In this document: piece by piece, positions 23,106 to 34,817 of the stretch | How positions within the stretch are numbered: the stretch's first letter is position 1 | How the letters are laid out: the number at the start of each line of letters is the position of its first letter | Origin: Luidia sarsii | Lineage: Eukaryota; Echinodermata; Asteroidea; Paxillosida; Luidiidae | Length of the DNA stretch: 64,000 nucleotides | Direction: 5' to 3' | Assembly (NCBI GenBank): GCA_949987565.1 | Contig: OX465110.1 | Coordinates: 1,673,282-1,737,281 of the forward strand | The notes under the pieces: model-generated | What the model saw: only the letters and a program-made list of their open reading frames with translations | What the model was told of the DNA's origin: nothing | Databases searched by the model: none | Translations under genes and position numbers: made by a program

Positions 23106-23996
23106 TTAAGAATTAACGATGATAATAAAAAGATCACAAACTTAGCACTGAACCAGACCTTTTACAAGGCTACTGAAACGTGTCTTCTGATAACCTTTGT
23201 TCTTTGTGAAAACTCTCTCTCTCCCTCCTCTGTTGTTCAAACAATGTTGGGCGCTATAAAGGATAATGTTATTTACCTGTTGCACAGAAGCTGTCGACAA
23301 TGTTTTACATAATATGATCCCAATTATTAACACAAGGTGTATAACTATTTATATGTACCTCTTTATACAAAACATACAGTTTTATTTTGAACAATATCCT
23401 GCGTCGGTTATGTGAAGGGGGGGGGGGTTTATGGGCCACTAGTCTTTAATTTGGTCACCTGAAATTTAAACATTCTGAAAATTGATATTTGTATTTATTT
23501 TATGTGGAAGTGTAAGATTATTGTGTACGGCAGAAGGAGAAAGGTCGTTCACTCCTTTAGAAAACAAAATGACTTGAGTTACGATCCAATGACTGCTTTG
23601 TTTGTATACTGAAGCTCACACACACTGCAAGATTACGAGCCAAGATCGTATTGAGGAGGCACCCTCTGTTTGTGCTATTCCTGACGAATGAGTACAAACT
23701 GCTTTCTCAAATCGTCTGTCAAAATGGTCAAGATTTTGAGTGGTGTTTGGACGGCCGACGCAGAAGCTGCCACTATAGTTTGGCTCCGGTAATAATAGCA
23801 ATATTATTATCAACGCACTAAGTAAGCCACCGGGAAAAAAGGGTTGGCCATGCAGCGGTAGCGAGCCAAATAATTGCGAGGATTTGCGTCACGAACCCCA
23901 GTGAGCTTCCATGCAGTGTAACATTTATTTTCACATCGTATTCTTTTTTTTTAGATATACATTTATTGGTGTATCAAATGTAAATTAATGTTAACA
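23106..23996 (+). other. Intron 1 segment, no gene
   Basis: Unique sequence with a G run near 23417-23428 and no coding exon. Confidence 0.5.
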
Positions 23997-24046
23997 TTTA
24001 GTGGGCCTGACGTTTCGATCCTAGCAGGACCTTTCTCAAAGGCAGA
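23997..24046 (+). mobile_element. Family A left arm
   Basis: A single left arm (TAGTGGGCCTGACGTTTCGA and on), ending in CTCAAAGGCAGA. No partner arm nearby. Confidence 0.75.
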
Positions 24047-25150
24047 GTGAATTAATTTTAAAGAATTTCTGGTTATGATGTAGGCCCTACGTTAAGAGTG
24101 GTCATTTGTCCCCCCCCCCTTTTTTTATTTCTCGGCAACTCCAAGTGAGGGCGCTGTTCATGACGTAAATAAAGGCAGATAAATAAAAACAAGAAACTCG
24201 CGATAGTCGGGTCCCGCACATGAAGTCTGGGTACATGCACGCGTAAAAGCACGGCGGCTCGAGGTGGTCGCTGCTGCAGACGGGCGTAAAATCACTGGGA
24301 CCCAGACCACATGTGCTCCGGTAACCTCGACTTTGGCCGTCCAGATCTTCCAAATTTTCCGTTCAACTGGAAGAAGATGAAGGCATTACTCCGTCCTTGG
24401 GAAGTTTTGCTACATCCAGCAGCCACACACCTTGTCGGCATTGCCCAAAAAAATGGGGATATTTCTCACCGATAAGGTAAACGGAACTCACTGTCTGTGA
24501 AGAGTGCCGGTGACCCCCCGCAGCGATGCAAATCTCTGCCTTGATTTACGTCATACCTCCGCGAAGTTTGATATTAAAGTTAAAAAAAACCGCGTTGACA
24601 AACCGTTTCCCCGATTGATTCCAGTAAATAACCACAACCAGTAACCACACACATTAATATGGTTAAGAACATGACACTTTATTAATTTAAGGGGGCAAAA
24701 TGCAATCGAAATGTTCCCTTTGAATGAACTTTTAGATTTACCCTCTTTCCCAAAGGTTAAACTTTGAACCAAAAATGAAGGAATACTATAGTATTTAAAC
24801 AAACAAATATTAATAATAATAGCATTTCAGTTGACCTTTGGGCCTAAGTGATTAACCATCCCATCTCACCACCTCATCTCCTACCCCCTTCCACCCCCTA
24901 CCCCCCTCTCAACCCCAGGTGGAATTTCATTGACTGCTCTGGACCAAGTTTGCCCTCGAAAAAAAACTGACCTGTTTCTAAAATCAGTTCCTCTGTGCGC
25001 TGCCCCATATGAATTTAGAATTTATAGTACATTGAGTGCAGTGACCTGTGGGTAGTTATACCCAATAAAGATGGCCAAGTGATTACTGACTGGATCCCAA
25101 TATTAGCATCACATAAAAAAAAAAAAATGGGTGTACTTTTTGGGCACTGT
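24047..25150 (+). other. Intron 1 segment, no gene
   Basis: Unique AT-rich sequence. A C run then T run lies at about 24110-24127, and an A run near 25115-25127 sits just before the second Mutator-like element. Confidence 0.5.
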
Positions 25151-25351
25151 AAGCTTAAACGCAGTGGCTGTTGTTACGGCAGTCGTCCGTGTGGTTCCCT
25201 GACTTCACAGTATTTGTCAGGATGTTTAGCTCTTGGAACCAGACTATCAGCTAATAGACTGGTTCAACCAGCCTGCAATGCTGACGAAATACAATGAAGT
25301 CAGGGAACCACACGGACGACTGCCGTAACAACAGCCACTGCGAAGCTTAAA
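25151..25351. mobile_element. Mutator-like MITE, copy 2, with 9-bp target duplication
   Basis: 183 bp (25160-25342), the same length as copy 1 and inserted in the opposite orientation. It has the same perfect 46-bp terminal repeats and is flanked by AAGCTTAAA on both sides (25151-25159, 25343-25351). Two copies with different but perfect 9-bp duplications confirm the element ends exactly. High similarity suggests recent movement. Confidence 0.94.
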
Positions 25352-25394
25352 ACTCAGTGTAACTCTTCAAAGGTCTGATATATGATTATTATGA

Positions 25395-25436
25395 TGTGCC
25401 AATCTTGGCAGGACCTTTATCAAAAGGCAGAATAAT
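25395..25436 (+). mobile_element. Decayed family A arm
   Basis: Weak match to the left arm, with CTTGGCAGGACCTTTATCAA and then AAGGCAGA. The GACGTTTCG part is lost. Confidence 0.45.
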
Positions 25437-26073
25437 GCCGGTTTTGTTTTTGTTTGTTTTTTGCCACTTTTTGTCCGAACTCAGTGAGTTTCGTTTATCA
25501 GACAGCGTTACCTTTTGACCTTAGACTGGTTGTTGCACTGTGGTCGGAGCAGAGATGAGTTTTCTGCGTGCGGAGGAAGTTTTGTTTTTTATGATTCTGG
25601 TCATTATAACAAAACCACCGACTGGTTTAGTCAACTTTTGACCCTGAATGCCTCAGACTACACGACCACATTAAAAACCACTGAAAACCCCAGAATGTTA
25701 CTCAGCTCCAAAACATAATAAACTCACGAGTCGTCTTATGCCAATATGTACGAATGCAACTTCTCAAGCAAGTCATGCACCCCAAAAAACAAATTCTAGC
25801 CTCCGCTCACCGACTGTAGTGAACACGGGGTACCAGACCGCTTGAACTCTTGACTGCGGGTTGACATGTTTGTGACCCAGCCTTTGTAAAGGATACTAGG
25901 GATTGAATACTGCACAGGTCATAATAATTGTGCATGTAAATAGTAAGGTGCTCATTTTTGAATGATAGAGGGCGCTGTTTTCTGCCTCATTCGCATTTTT
26001 CAGCGATTCCGTGCATCTTCAAGGATATGCACAGCGAAACAATAATTAACATAAAGCAATAATTTTACATGTA

Positions 26074-26213
26074 CAAAAATGTTGCGATTTGCTTAACTGA
26101 CTTCATTACTGATAAAAATGCAAATCTGATCAATGTAGAGGGTCTGACGTTTTGATCCTAGCAGGACCTTTGAGAAAAGTCCTGCTAGGATCGAAAGGTC
26201 CTGCATGTTAGAC
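26074..26213. mobile_element. Family A fold-back element, both arms, left tail
   Basis: Left tail (AAAATGTTGCGATTTGCTTA and on), left arm to about 26171, then the right arm (GTCCTGCTAGGATCGAAA) with a very short loop. The right side breaks off inside the arm. Confidence 0.82.
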
Positions 26214-26309
26214 CTACCGGTATGTTTTTGAGAGGTGAACTGAGTTTGAACTGACATTTATATGACACATACTTTGCTGCAAAATGTCTTTCACTTTTCC
26301 TGTGCTTTG

Positions 26310-26500
26310 GTAAGATTTTTATTGTGAAGGTACCGGGGTATGCCATGTGGAAGTACCAAGTGGAAGGTTTGCAGTGACACCGTGTAGCACATCTTTTGAG
26401 ACGGAGTGTGTGGCTCTGAAAAAGAGCCGATAACTCAGAGCCACACTCACACTCTAAAAAAAAAGTTATAATGGTGTTATCGCAAACCTTCCACTTCTTG
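26310..26500. mobile_element. Fold-back repeat of the TTCCACTTGGTACTTCCACC family
   Basis: Two inverted halves share AAGTGGAAGGTTTGC near the outside and GTGTGGCTCTGA near the middle. Related single-sided copies lie at 35.8, 38.3, 57.5 and 59.8 kb. The element ends about 50 bp before exon 2, next to its pyrimidine tract. Confidence 0.65.
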
Positions 26501-26551
26501 TTTTTTTTATTTTTTATGAATCTATACTTCTTTTCCCCCTTTTTTGTCCAG

Positions 26552-26746
26552 ATCGTCACATTGACTGCACTCATATGCGCCACAAGCATCTGTTACCGTG
26601 GCAATGACTACCTGTCGCTCCCGTCGCCATGGAAGTTCCGCGTCTTTGTCTTCACCTCTGTCTTCTCCCTGCTGTGCTGCGTGGGACTGCTCTTCTGTCG
26701 GACGACCAACCTGGCTAGGGTTCTACCCCTGGACTGGCTGCTGTTG
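26552..26746 (+). CDS. MARVEL-domain (CMTM-like) membrane protein, exon 2
   Basis: 195 bp, 65 codons, residues 137-201. A long T/C tract leads into the acceptor CAG at 26549-26551, and the donor is TTG/GTGAGT. The exon completes membrane segment 1 (about 130-150). It then codes a short polar loop with a Trp-Lys and the very hydrophobic segment 2 (about 165-185, with Cys and Leu). A loop with Arg-Thr-Thr-Asn follows, and then the start of segment 3 (Trp at residue 198). Both introns fall in phase 0 and inside membrane segments, so exon skipping would break the fold. The wide third-codon-position GC contrasts with the AT-rich intron around it, which supports a real exon. Confidence 0.88.
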
Positions 26747-28142
26747 GTGAGTGGCATATCGCATTCTTACCAAAGGGGGGAGTCGAACCAGCGACCAATG
26801 AAATGCAACAAGTTTGAAGGAATGAGTATTGAGTGTGGCAATTGTTTTGGGGGGATTCTGTGATCATATTGTCACCATGTAGAAAAAAAAGTTATGCAAA
26901 TTCAAGTAAATCTAGAATGAGATAGAGAGGGGCTCAAGAAGGATAGAGATGGGAATTGACATTCCTCTTAAAAAGGGCAAGATCGTAGGCTGGGGTGAAA
27001 ACATGAACCAGGAAGGGAATTCAAGAGAGAATTTGGAACGAGGGAAGAAGCTGTTCCGATACCTCTCCGTTCTACACCTTGGGATAGATAGAGTGTATGG
27101 GTGAGAGGAGGCAAACAGCCTGGTTGCCTGCTTGAATGTCCTGACTGGGGGGGACCAAGACAGCAAGAGCAGAGGAACACCTAATGTCCATAGAGGAGAT
27201 TCAGGGTGGATACTGTCTTATGATGGGCTAGGGGTTGCAGTGATGACCCAAGCTCCTTGCCAACAAGGTTAATAACCCACCATGCTGTTTAGAGTGGTAA
27301 TCAATGAGGGCTTGCCCTTCCCTGACGCGCACATAGCATTGGAGAGGTTTGTGCATAAGTGGACGGACTTTTGGGGCACGGGTTCGAATCCCTCCTTGGC
27401 CAATTTGCTTGGCATCAGTCGTGCTGAAGCAGTGGATCAGAAATGGTTATGTGAGAGTGTTGTGCTAAGGCCATTTGGCTTAGGAACAAAGAAAATGAAC
27501 CCATATGAAACTATTTCACTTTCAGTCTTACTTAAGCTCTTTACAATCAGAATTACTGGCGGGTTGGGATTAAGAGAAGGGGAAAGCATTCTGTGGCTGA
27601 ATGTGATCTAGCTGGAGTTGAAGGTCATGATTTTACGAGCATCTGCATTCTCCATTGGTGATGGCTTTTGGTCGGGGAGGTATTAAAAGTAAAAGTAAAT
27701 CTCGCTCAGGCCAGACAGAAATGGCCAGACTGCGGCGATCATAATTAGTCGAGCAGGTTGGACAGCCATCAGTGGTCTGCTTGACCTCCAAACTAAGGGG
27801 CGTACGGAGACGAAGAAGAGGAGGAAAGGGTTGGTCAGGGGATGAGAAATACAACCGGACTGCTTCAAAGTTGCCTTGACAAAACTTTATATAACTTAGT
27901 GTGATAATCAGTGGTGTCAGGGTTTGCCCTAGGTACATATTACAACTGTGAGGCGGCCTGAGGTGGCCTGAGGTGGCCTAAGGCGGCCCGATGCGACCGC
28001 ATCAGGTCTTTGTCTCCAAAACTGGCCACCTCAGGAGGGTCAAAGTCAGTCTCTAGAGAGAGATGACCACCAAGCAGAAGCACTCCAGCAGGCACACAGC
28101 GATGCATACAGGATTTGCCTTGGCACAGTATGCTCCCACATG
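26747..28142 (+). other. Intron 2, first part, no gene
   Basis: Starts at the exon 2 donor. Mostly unrecognised sequence. A perfect B-box string GGTTCGAATCC lies near 27384, but I find no matching A box at the right spacing. A short GGCCTGAGGT tandem lies near 27950-27985. Minus frames near 26912-27180 resemble nothing I can name. Confidence 0.45.
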
Positions 28143-28470
28143 CAGGGGCTGAAAATATCCACTAGACTGTAGACCGAGTCTAGTGATTTCAGCGTCGGTC
28201 TAGTACAGAGTGTGACTGCACTGGACCGGCTGTCTAGTAGTTTTTTTTCTTGCACCATGAACAAAATAGCACTCAAATATAACTTTGACTTTGACCTGTA
28301 CAAGTAAACAGCACTTTCTCATGGTATTCCTTTCACTGTGTGCAAAAAACATATAGTTGTTTTGTCTTTTTTATGGAACATGTCTTGTAAAAATAGTTCA
28401 GGTCCAGTAAGAGTCTTCAGTTACTAGACCTGTTGTCTAGTCCATTTTTTTAACTGAAATTCGAGCCCTG
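28143..28470. mobile_element. hAT-like MITE
   Basis: 328 bp. The ends begin CAGGGGCTGAAAATATCC (left) and CAGGGCTCGAATTTCAG (right, reverse strand), an end type known from hAT elements. The 8-bp flanks CCCACATG and CATGCATG are similar but not identical, as in an old duplication. The interior is full of CTAGAC/GTCTAG strings. No coding capacity. Confidence 0.68.
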
Positions 28471-28872
28471 CATGCATGTATCCCACCGCTATAGACTCAT
28501 CCCCAATCAAATGCACGGTCTACGTGTGAAGTGTGAAGCTAGCACAAGTGCAGTGAACTCATTTTTTGATCAGATTCTCGGTTGCCACCCAGGGCTCACA
28601 AGATCCCAGAGGAAGCGCTGGGTATTGGTAATGGGTTGATTCAGTGGAGATTTGGAGGGACTTCTTGGTCAATCACATCAAGTTCTTTCTTGTGTCAGTG
28701 CTATTGGTACAAGTTCCTTTCGGCTCCCATTTCACCCTGTGCAGCATTCGTACGGGTTGGTGCAGTGTGGCAGACAGATTAGGGCCTATAGTTGCTGTGG
28801 AATTTCCGGACACTTCCGAGCAATTTCTGGACCGTGTTATAGTCTGGTCCCTGTCTCCCTCATCGCTTTGTG

Positions 28873-28910
28873 GCCCTCTAGGCAAGTCATTTAACCACAA
28901 TTTGACTCCA
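28873..28910 (+). mobile_element. Possible SINE core fragment
   Basis: The string GGCAAGTCATTTAACCACAA followed by TTTGACTCC resembles the shared central/tail motif of several animal SINEs (GGCAAG-CACTTAACC-CAATT). It is short and there is no clear head, so this is tentative. Confidence 0.3.
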
Positions 28911-30231
28911 GCCCGGAGGGTAGATGTCAGGTACATTACATTACAATGTACTACACCTCACCTTGCACGGGAGTTTTGGTTTAGAATGTTGGGGTAGCAG
29001 ATGGAGCACTGAGGGGTCAAGTTTATGTCAGGAGGGTGACACGGTTGTCCTGGCAACCTCCTCTCCGGATCTCTTGCACCATGGAGCAAGGAAGGGAGCT
29101 CTATGCTTGCACAAACCATGCAATATTCGGTTGAGGGGGTTCCCCTTGAATGTGAAATACCTGAGTCTTTAGCTCATCAGTGTATGAAGAGAGAAGTCTG
29201 GTGTATCATGGATACATGTGCGAGAATGACAAATTCGCAGATTTCACATCGGCTATAGGCCGAGTGGAAAGTCTACACATTTGTTGTTGTCTGTTACTCA
29301 TCAGAAATGGGAATGCATTGCTTTGCTCATGATGCTAAAAAAAGCGAGAAAAAATTAGGGCCTGACGTTTCAATCCTAGCAGCACCTTCCTCAAAGCCAG
29401 AATCCCTCTGTTAATTTTGTTGCGGTCACTTTTTTTTCCCGTCGGACACGCTCCCACATTAGCATACAGGGGTAACCCAGTGCAATGCCCTATCGATCCC
29501 ACAGGCTTTTGTTGTCTTCCTCGACTCTCGTGCACCCCTGGCCTGGCACTCTTCCCCTCCCCCCCCCACCAAACTCGCATTGTTTCTCGCTTCACGTCTC
29601 AATCGTCGGGGGTGAAAGACCGTCGGTTACTTGGGCTCTGTAATCACCCTCGGCAAGCTTGGGTAAAATTTCATAGAGGCACCCGAGGATTGACTGTTTC
29701 AATTATGCCGTCATGTTATCCGAATACTTAGTATGTTGTTTGGGCCGGATGGACGTCCAGCGAGGAGGAATGCGAGGATGGATAGACATTTTAAAACATC
29801 GGGGGTCCCCATTAAAAAAGCAGAGGTTTACCAGCGTGGGGTTAATTAAATGGAGTTGCCTGCTGCACACGTACTCTCTCATAAAGCTCAGTTCTTAAAA
29901 AAAAAAAAAAAAAAAAATTGGAAGGAATGAGTTAGATTCGCCGATGCCTTATCTGAATCTATTCACAGGGCAATATTTTTTATTATTTTTTCTCAATCAA
30001 TCAGCATGCTCTGAATGTGTTTTTTTTTTTTGTGTGAGCAAGGACAAGAGTTCTTGCTCCACACTCTATCGTCGAAGGACCAGTGTGAATCTGGTCGCTG
30101 GGAGTCAAGGTGGTTCATACTGAGGTTGTAATCAGACAAAATGTCTAGCCGTGTCCTGTTTGATGGCTGTCTTACGAAAGGGCTGAAACAGTCGGGAAAA
30201 AAAATAATGATAAATATGAAATTTTGAAGTT
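28911..30231 (+). other. Intron 2 segment with one family A arm
   Basis: A decayed family A left arm lies at 29351-29401 (CCTGACGTTTCAATCCTAGC). An A run of about 20 lies at 29898-29917. No coding exon is seen. Confidence 0.55.
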
Positions 30232-30407
30232 CTGCAGCCGATTTCACGAAACTTCAAATGCTGCGTACCTAACATTTTGTTGCGTAACTTACGCAACATT
30301 TTGCTGTCTTTTCTAAATACTGCACAAAAGAGCCATTGTGGCACGAGACTTACGCAACATTTGAACGTTGCGTAACTTACGCAACTTTTCTTGAAATCGG
30401 CAGCTGA
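30232..30407. mobile_element. MITE with GCAGCCGATTTCAC ends and TTACGCAA palindromes
   Basis: The ends CTGCAGCCGATTTCACGAAA and (reverse) CAGCTGCCGATTTCAAGAAA form an imperfect inverted repeat. Inside, the exact 19-bp near-palindrome GTTGCGTAACTTACGCAAC occurs twice (30279-30297, 30367-30385), with a further half copy near 30349-30358. Each half matches the general C/EBP-type motif RTTGCGYAAY. No coding capacity. Confidence 0.68.
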
Positions 30408-30835
30408 GGTGGAAAACGATAATTTGAAAATTAGATTACCGTACAGAAGTTTGTGTATGTATTGTGGATATGCTTGCTTGATGAACAGATCCACAGTCCA
30501 CAAACTGGACATGGAGATGCTTCTCAAGGACCGTAATGCACATGACACAGGAGGAATTCGTGAACATGTCACTGCGCACCACTGTGCGTTTTGGGCTCGT
30601 ATCTCGCGCATGATGAGTGTGACCTCAAGGTGGCAAAGTTTGGCAAGGTGGCCCAAGGAGGCTCTGGAATGTGGGAAGGGGGGGATGGGGTTACCACACA
30701 GTTTATAGTGAGACCACCAGCTCTAGACGCCATGGATGTATGAGTACAAATGGGATGTGAATGAGTGAACCATACATGTAGATCCCCTTGTTATTCCCGG
30801 GGCAAGAATGGAATCTGTTCAACTTTCCCTATGGT

Positions 30836-30966
30836 CGCCTTTTGCCAAACTCATCGTATATCCACTTGCGATCAATCGCAAAGTTGATGAGGGATGCGCA
30901 ACGGCCTATCACAACTTATGATGAGTCATTATCCAGCGTATTAGTAGTGTTATGACTCATCCAACC
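30836..30966. mobile_element. Decayed MITE fragment related to the 58.7 kb element
   Basis: Shares CCTATCACAACTTATGATG and nearby pieces (GATCAATCGCAAAG-like) with the element at 58738-58880. The ends are too worn for a target site. Confidence 0.5.
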
Positions 30967-33784
30967 CTGGTGGAGATGACCCAAGTGCCAAATCTTGCGC
31001 GCATTCGGGTTTTTTTCAAAAGAGATCTGAATGTGATTGCAGTCAAGAGCCCATTGTCAAATGGAATTTCAAACCGAACATCTACCGAGAAAAGGCACTC
31101 ATTATTGAAAACAAAAATGATTTAGTTACATTTAGTTACATGTATCAAAAGACTTTTTGAATAATGGCAGAGAGAATTTTGATTGCCATTTTTCAAAAAA
31201 TTGTTGAAAAGTTCCCAGTCAGTTTTCCATTTGATTTATTGATAGACTATCACAGCAAGTATTTTTTTTTTTTTTTTGGGGGGGACTGTGAAAGAGAAAA
31301 AGTCAGTGACCTTTTTGAGGACAGCTGAGGATGGAGTGCCCTTTTACAAGGTCTTCAAGGAGTTGCACAAGGACTGAAGACTCTCATGTAGAAATAGTAT
31401 GGCTAGGGTTATTCCCTTCAAAAAGTCACGGTCTCTGGCTCAGTTACCGCGGTGCCATTGTGTGGCTGTCATTTTTTCTTTTTTTCAGTACGGTCGAGCA
31501 CTCCGCTGTGCCGAACCACGGGAGGTAGTTCTGCCGGCATCGGCAGAGGGGAAGGGAGGAGGGGGAGGGGGAGAGGACCCTTACCCTTGAACTTCCAACA
31601 TTGGCAAGCGTGCGGTTCCCTGTCTGTGCCAAGCGTGCGTCTGGGTCCCTCTGGGATTTCAGACGACTCCCACGATAGCTGACAGCTGATGGGTCCAGTC
31701 AGGTGCTCAGCGTAGCCCCAAACATACTTTTATATAGATTTTATAGCCAAAACCAAAATGACAACAATTTTTTTTTTTTTTTTTTTTTTTGAGGGAGCCA
31801 TCACAGTGAAGGGTATACCTGCATGATGTCGACTTTTTTTGTTTTGTTTCTGGGTTTCTGGCCTAGATGAAATTTACGAGTGGCTAGTTCGAAACGGAAT
31901 GGGGTTAGTATTAGTAAGCTAAGCTAAGGCTTCACTGGATGCTAAAGGTCCCTTTTTGGTATTAATTAATCGTTTCCCTGGATTGGCAAAAGAGAGGGTT
32001 TTCTTTATTTCGTAACCCCGGATGCGGGGCCTTATTTATTAGCCTTTACACCCTCTTCAATTGAAGAATCAAGGTGATTTGGGGTGGGGGGGTTGGTGTG
32101 GGTGGGGGGGGGACCTGGCAGAAAGATGAGAAACCTCTGTCATCGCAGCTTTGTTATTTGAAGGGTCGTCTAAACACAGCCAGAGACGGGGGCCCAATTA
32201 AGCCCGCACTCGTGACCCGTGTCGACACGGCGCTAAATCACAGACGCTTGCGTGAACTCTCGCTCACCGGCTAAAACTGGCAGCCTGCTCACTCACGTCA
32301 CTTGCAGCCCTGCAAAAGCAGGAATTCTGGGAGGCTTGCAATACTGTTTGTTTGTGAGTTGGGTGCTGGGACACGTGTTTGACCAAAGTAGTGAAGAAAT
32401 TGTGCAATGATACATTGTTACCGGTATTCAAGAGAGCATGATCTGTAGGTAAATCACATTCAAAAATCGAAAAGTGAATTATGATTCACAGGCCGTGAAT
32501 TTGGTAATTTTCTGGGCAAGGCCTCTTTGGCCTTGAATGATGCAAAATTTTCGGGGGCACCAAAGCCAGTGGGTAGGGCACCAAGGCCAGTGGGTAGGGC
32601 AACAAGGCCACACACAAAATTGGGAAAGGTCACTGAGACCAAATGAAAATAAATTATTAAAATAAAAGAAAGTTATCATTTTTGTATGCCCTGCTGCATG
32701 CTATTATGTACTATACACAGTGAAACCTGCTTGAAAAGTGAATTGCGCTGTGAAAAGTGGACTGTCTGTCCTGCTCAGTACGCAGGACAGACCTTGTTAC
32801 AAAATACTGGAAAGGATCACTCGCCTGTCTGTGAGCTGTGACACAGAAATCACACACATCCTGTGCAGCATCTCATGGAATGTACATGTAGGTGACAAAG
32901 TTGTGTATTTACATTATGATGCCAGCAGTCAACCAAATGTTGTTAGAACACAGAATTTATGTGAGGGATGTTGGAGTTCTGATCCGGATCCTTACCAGCT
33001 ATAAACCATCATTGCTAGACACTTGAATCTGCCTTTTTCTGTGTCAGTCTGAGCAATTTAGCACCGGCCCCCATAATTCCCAGAACAAATACAGACAAAA
33101 ATGAAATATTGCTGTACTTATGTGCTCAAGTTTAGCCCCGGATTATTTTAAAACATAAACAAAATCCATTTTTATCGTTAAGTAGTCCTTGAAGCTCGTG
33201 TCTCCATTTTTTTTTTATTGTTGTCAAATCCTCTCGAAGTTCACAATGCCATTCAGGATGACCTTCCTCTCTCTGCGTCGGGTTCTGAGAGGTGAATACT
33301 TTGATGCAGCGACCTTCTTGTAGATAGCTGCCGAAACGCTTAGAGCAACCATTCCCTCTCCCCCTCCCCCTCCCCCTCCCCTCCCCCTCCTCTCCCCTCA
33401 CCCTCACCCCTACCTTAGTCCTCCTTATGCCCATAATAAAACCCAACTACCCGTGATAAGAAAACACTGATAGAATTCTGAGATAGATGCTGCCACTTGG
33501 GGGGGGGCGTGATTTTTTCACACTCGTGTCGCGCCCAATTTCCGAAGAGTTCTGTCTGCCAGCGAGTTTGAGGGCCTGTTTATTGCCCAGTTGGTAGTGT
33601 GTTGATGTGCGACAATTTGCCGTCAAAGGAGGAGTGTGCTCAGGCTGATGCTCAGTTTTCTAAGGATGCTTAAAGTGAGCACCTTCCTCAGCATGAAAAT
33701 CTGTACTCGGATTTGATCAAACAAGGTCGCCAAATATACTTGTAAAACAAACAAAGGAAAAACTGACTCGGAACTTTTGAACAA
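30967..33784 (+). other. Intron 2 segment, mostly unique
   Basis: No gene. T runs at 31262-31277 (followed by G7) and about 31769-31791, and a G-rich patch at 32082-32113. A short direct repeat (CCAGTGGGTAGGGCA, 32566-32601) and a C-rich run at about 33355-33410 are also present. Confidence 0.5.
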
Positions 33785-33950
33785 ATTGACAAAATTGGCA
33801 AAGAAAACTTTGGCCTGGGACTTGAACCCGAGACCTCTGGATTAACGTACCAGCGCTCTTCCCATCTGAGCTATCCAGCTCTTAGATGGTGGCCTTCCCT
33901 AATAGTCTTTGCCAGGGTGGGGGCGCCAGTCAGAAGACATTCAACCATTA
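33785..33950 (-). mobile_element. tRNA-derived SINE
   Basis: On the minus strand the A box GATAGCTCAGATGGG and B box GGGTTCAAGTCCC lie in a tRNA-like head, with conserved flanks on both sides (ACTGGCGCCCCCACCC upstream, TTTGCCAATTTTG downstream). By eye it matches the copy at 34.6 kb over about 160 bp. The anticodon arm has mismatches, so it is not a tRNA gene. Confidence 0.82.
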
Positions 33951-34589
33951 ACTGCCATGTATCTCCAGGGATCACACCCCCTGCTTTCATTCAGATGCGA
34001 ACAACCAATTGCTGTAAAATTCATTTGAGACTGTTTCGGCAAGAGATAGTCAAAGACAAATCCCGGATACTTCCTACATGAGTGCGCAATTTCCACAGTA
34101 CATTAGTGATTTCTCGCCTTTACACTGGAGTGTATGGGTACGGACGATTCATTTTTCTTTGGGGGATGGGGTTCCTTATAAAAAAAAGAGGATTTGCTGT
34201 GAAGTTAGCAGCGAAGTTAATAGGGAAGTCAGCTAGATTTGCATTCAGACGGCCAATTGTTTTGCTGCTACGTGACAGCAATGTTAGCAGCTCATGTGAG
34301 CAAACGCCTCTAGTTTCCTGCCACAAATCACAGCTGTATTGGGAGCGGAACCTAAGTACCGTAGCGAGAACATCACGTTCTTCGGTCAGAGGTCCCACTT
34401 GTCAAAATTGCATCTTCTTGTCGACAGTCAGTAACAACAGATGTGCCGATTGAACCACAGATCTTTGCACACATGCATATTCCGTTCACCCATTCTGTTC
34501 TTCAAGACATCTAAATTCCTTAAAGTTTTGAGGTTTTTTTTTTTTGAGTTTTTATTTCTTTTTATTATCATTTATGAATCTATGATTTC

Positions 34590-34770
34590 AAATTGAAAAA
34601 TTGGCAAAGAAACCTTTGACTGGACCGGGACTTGAACCCGAGACTTCTGGATTAACGTACCAGCGCTCTTCCCATCTGAGCTATCCAGCCCTTGGATGGT
34701 GGCCGTCCCAAATATTTGTCAGCTAGTCTTTGCCGGGGTGGGGGCGCCAGTCGGAAGCAATTCAACCATA
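34590..34770 (-). mobile_element. tRNA-derived SINE, second nearby copy
   Basis: Same orientation and same flanks as the copy 0.8 kb upstream. Shared sequence extends from the GGGGGCGCCAGTC side through the tRNA-like head to TTTGCCAATT. The pair may be separate insertions or a local duplication; the sequence between them is not repeated. Confidence 0.82.
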
Positions 34771-34817
34771 ATAATCTCAGCCGAATTTGGGGGAACATCG
34801 CTATAAGTACACATTAA

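Noticed and set aside
27374..27405. tRNA gene or SINE head suggested by a perfect B box GGTTCGAATCC
   Set aside because: No A box at the proper distance and no acceptor pairing; too little to call.
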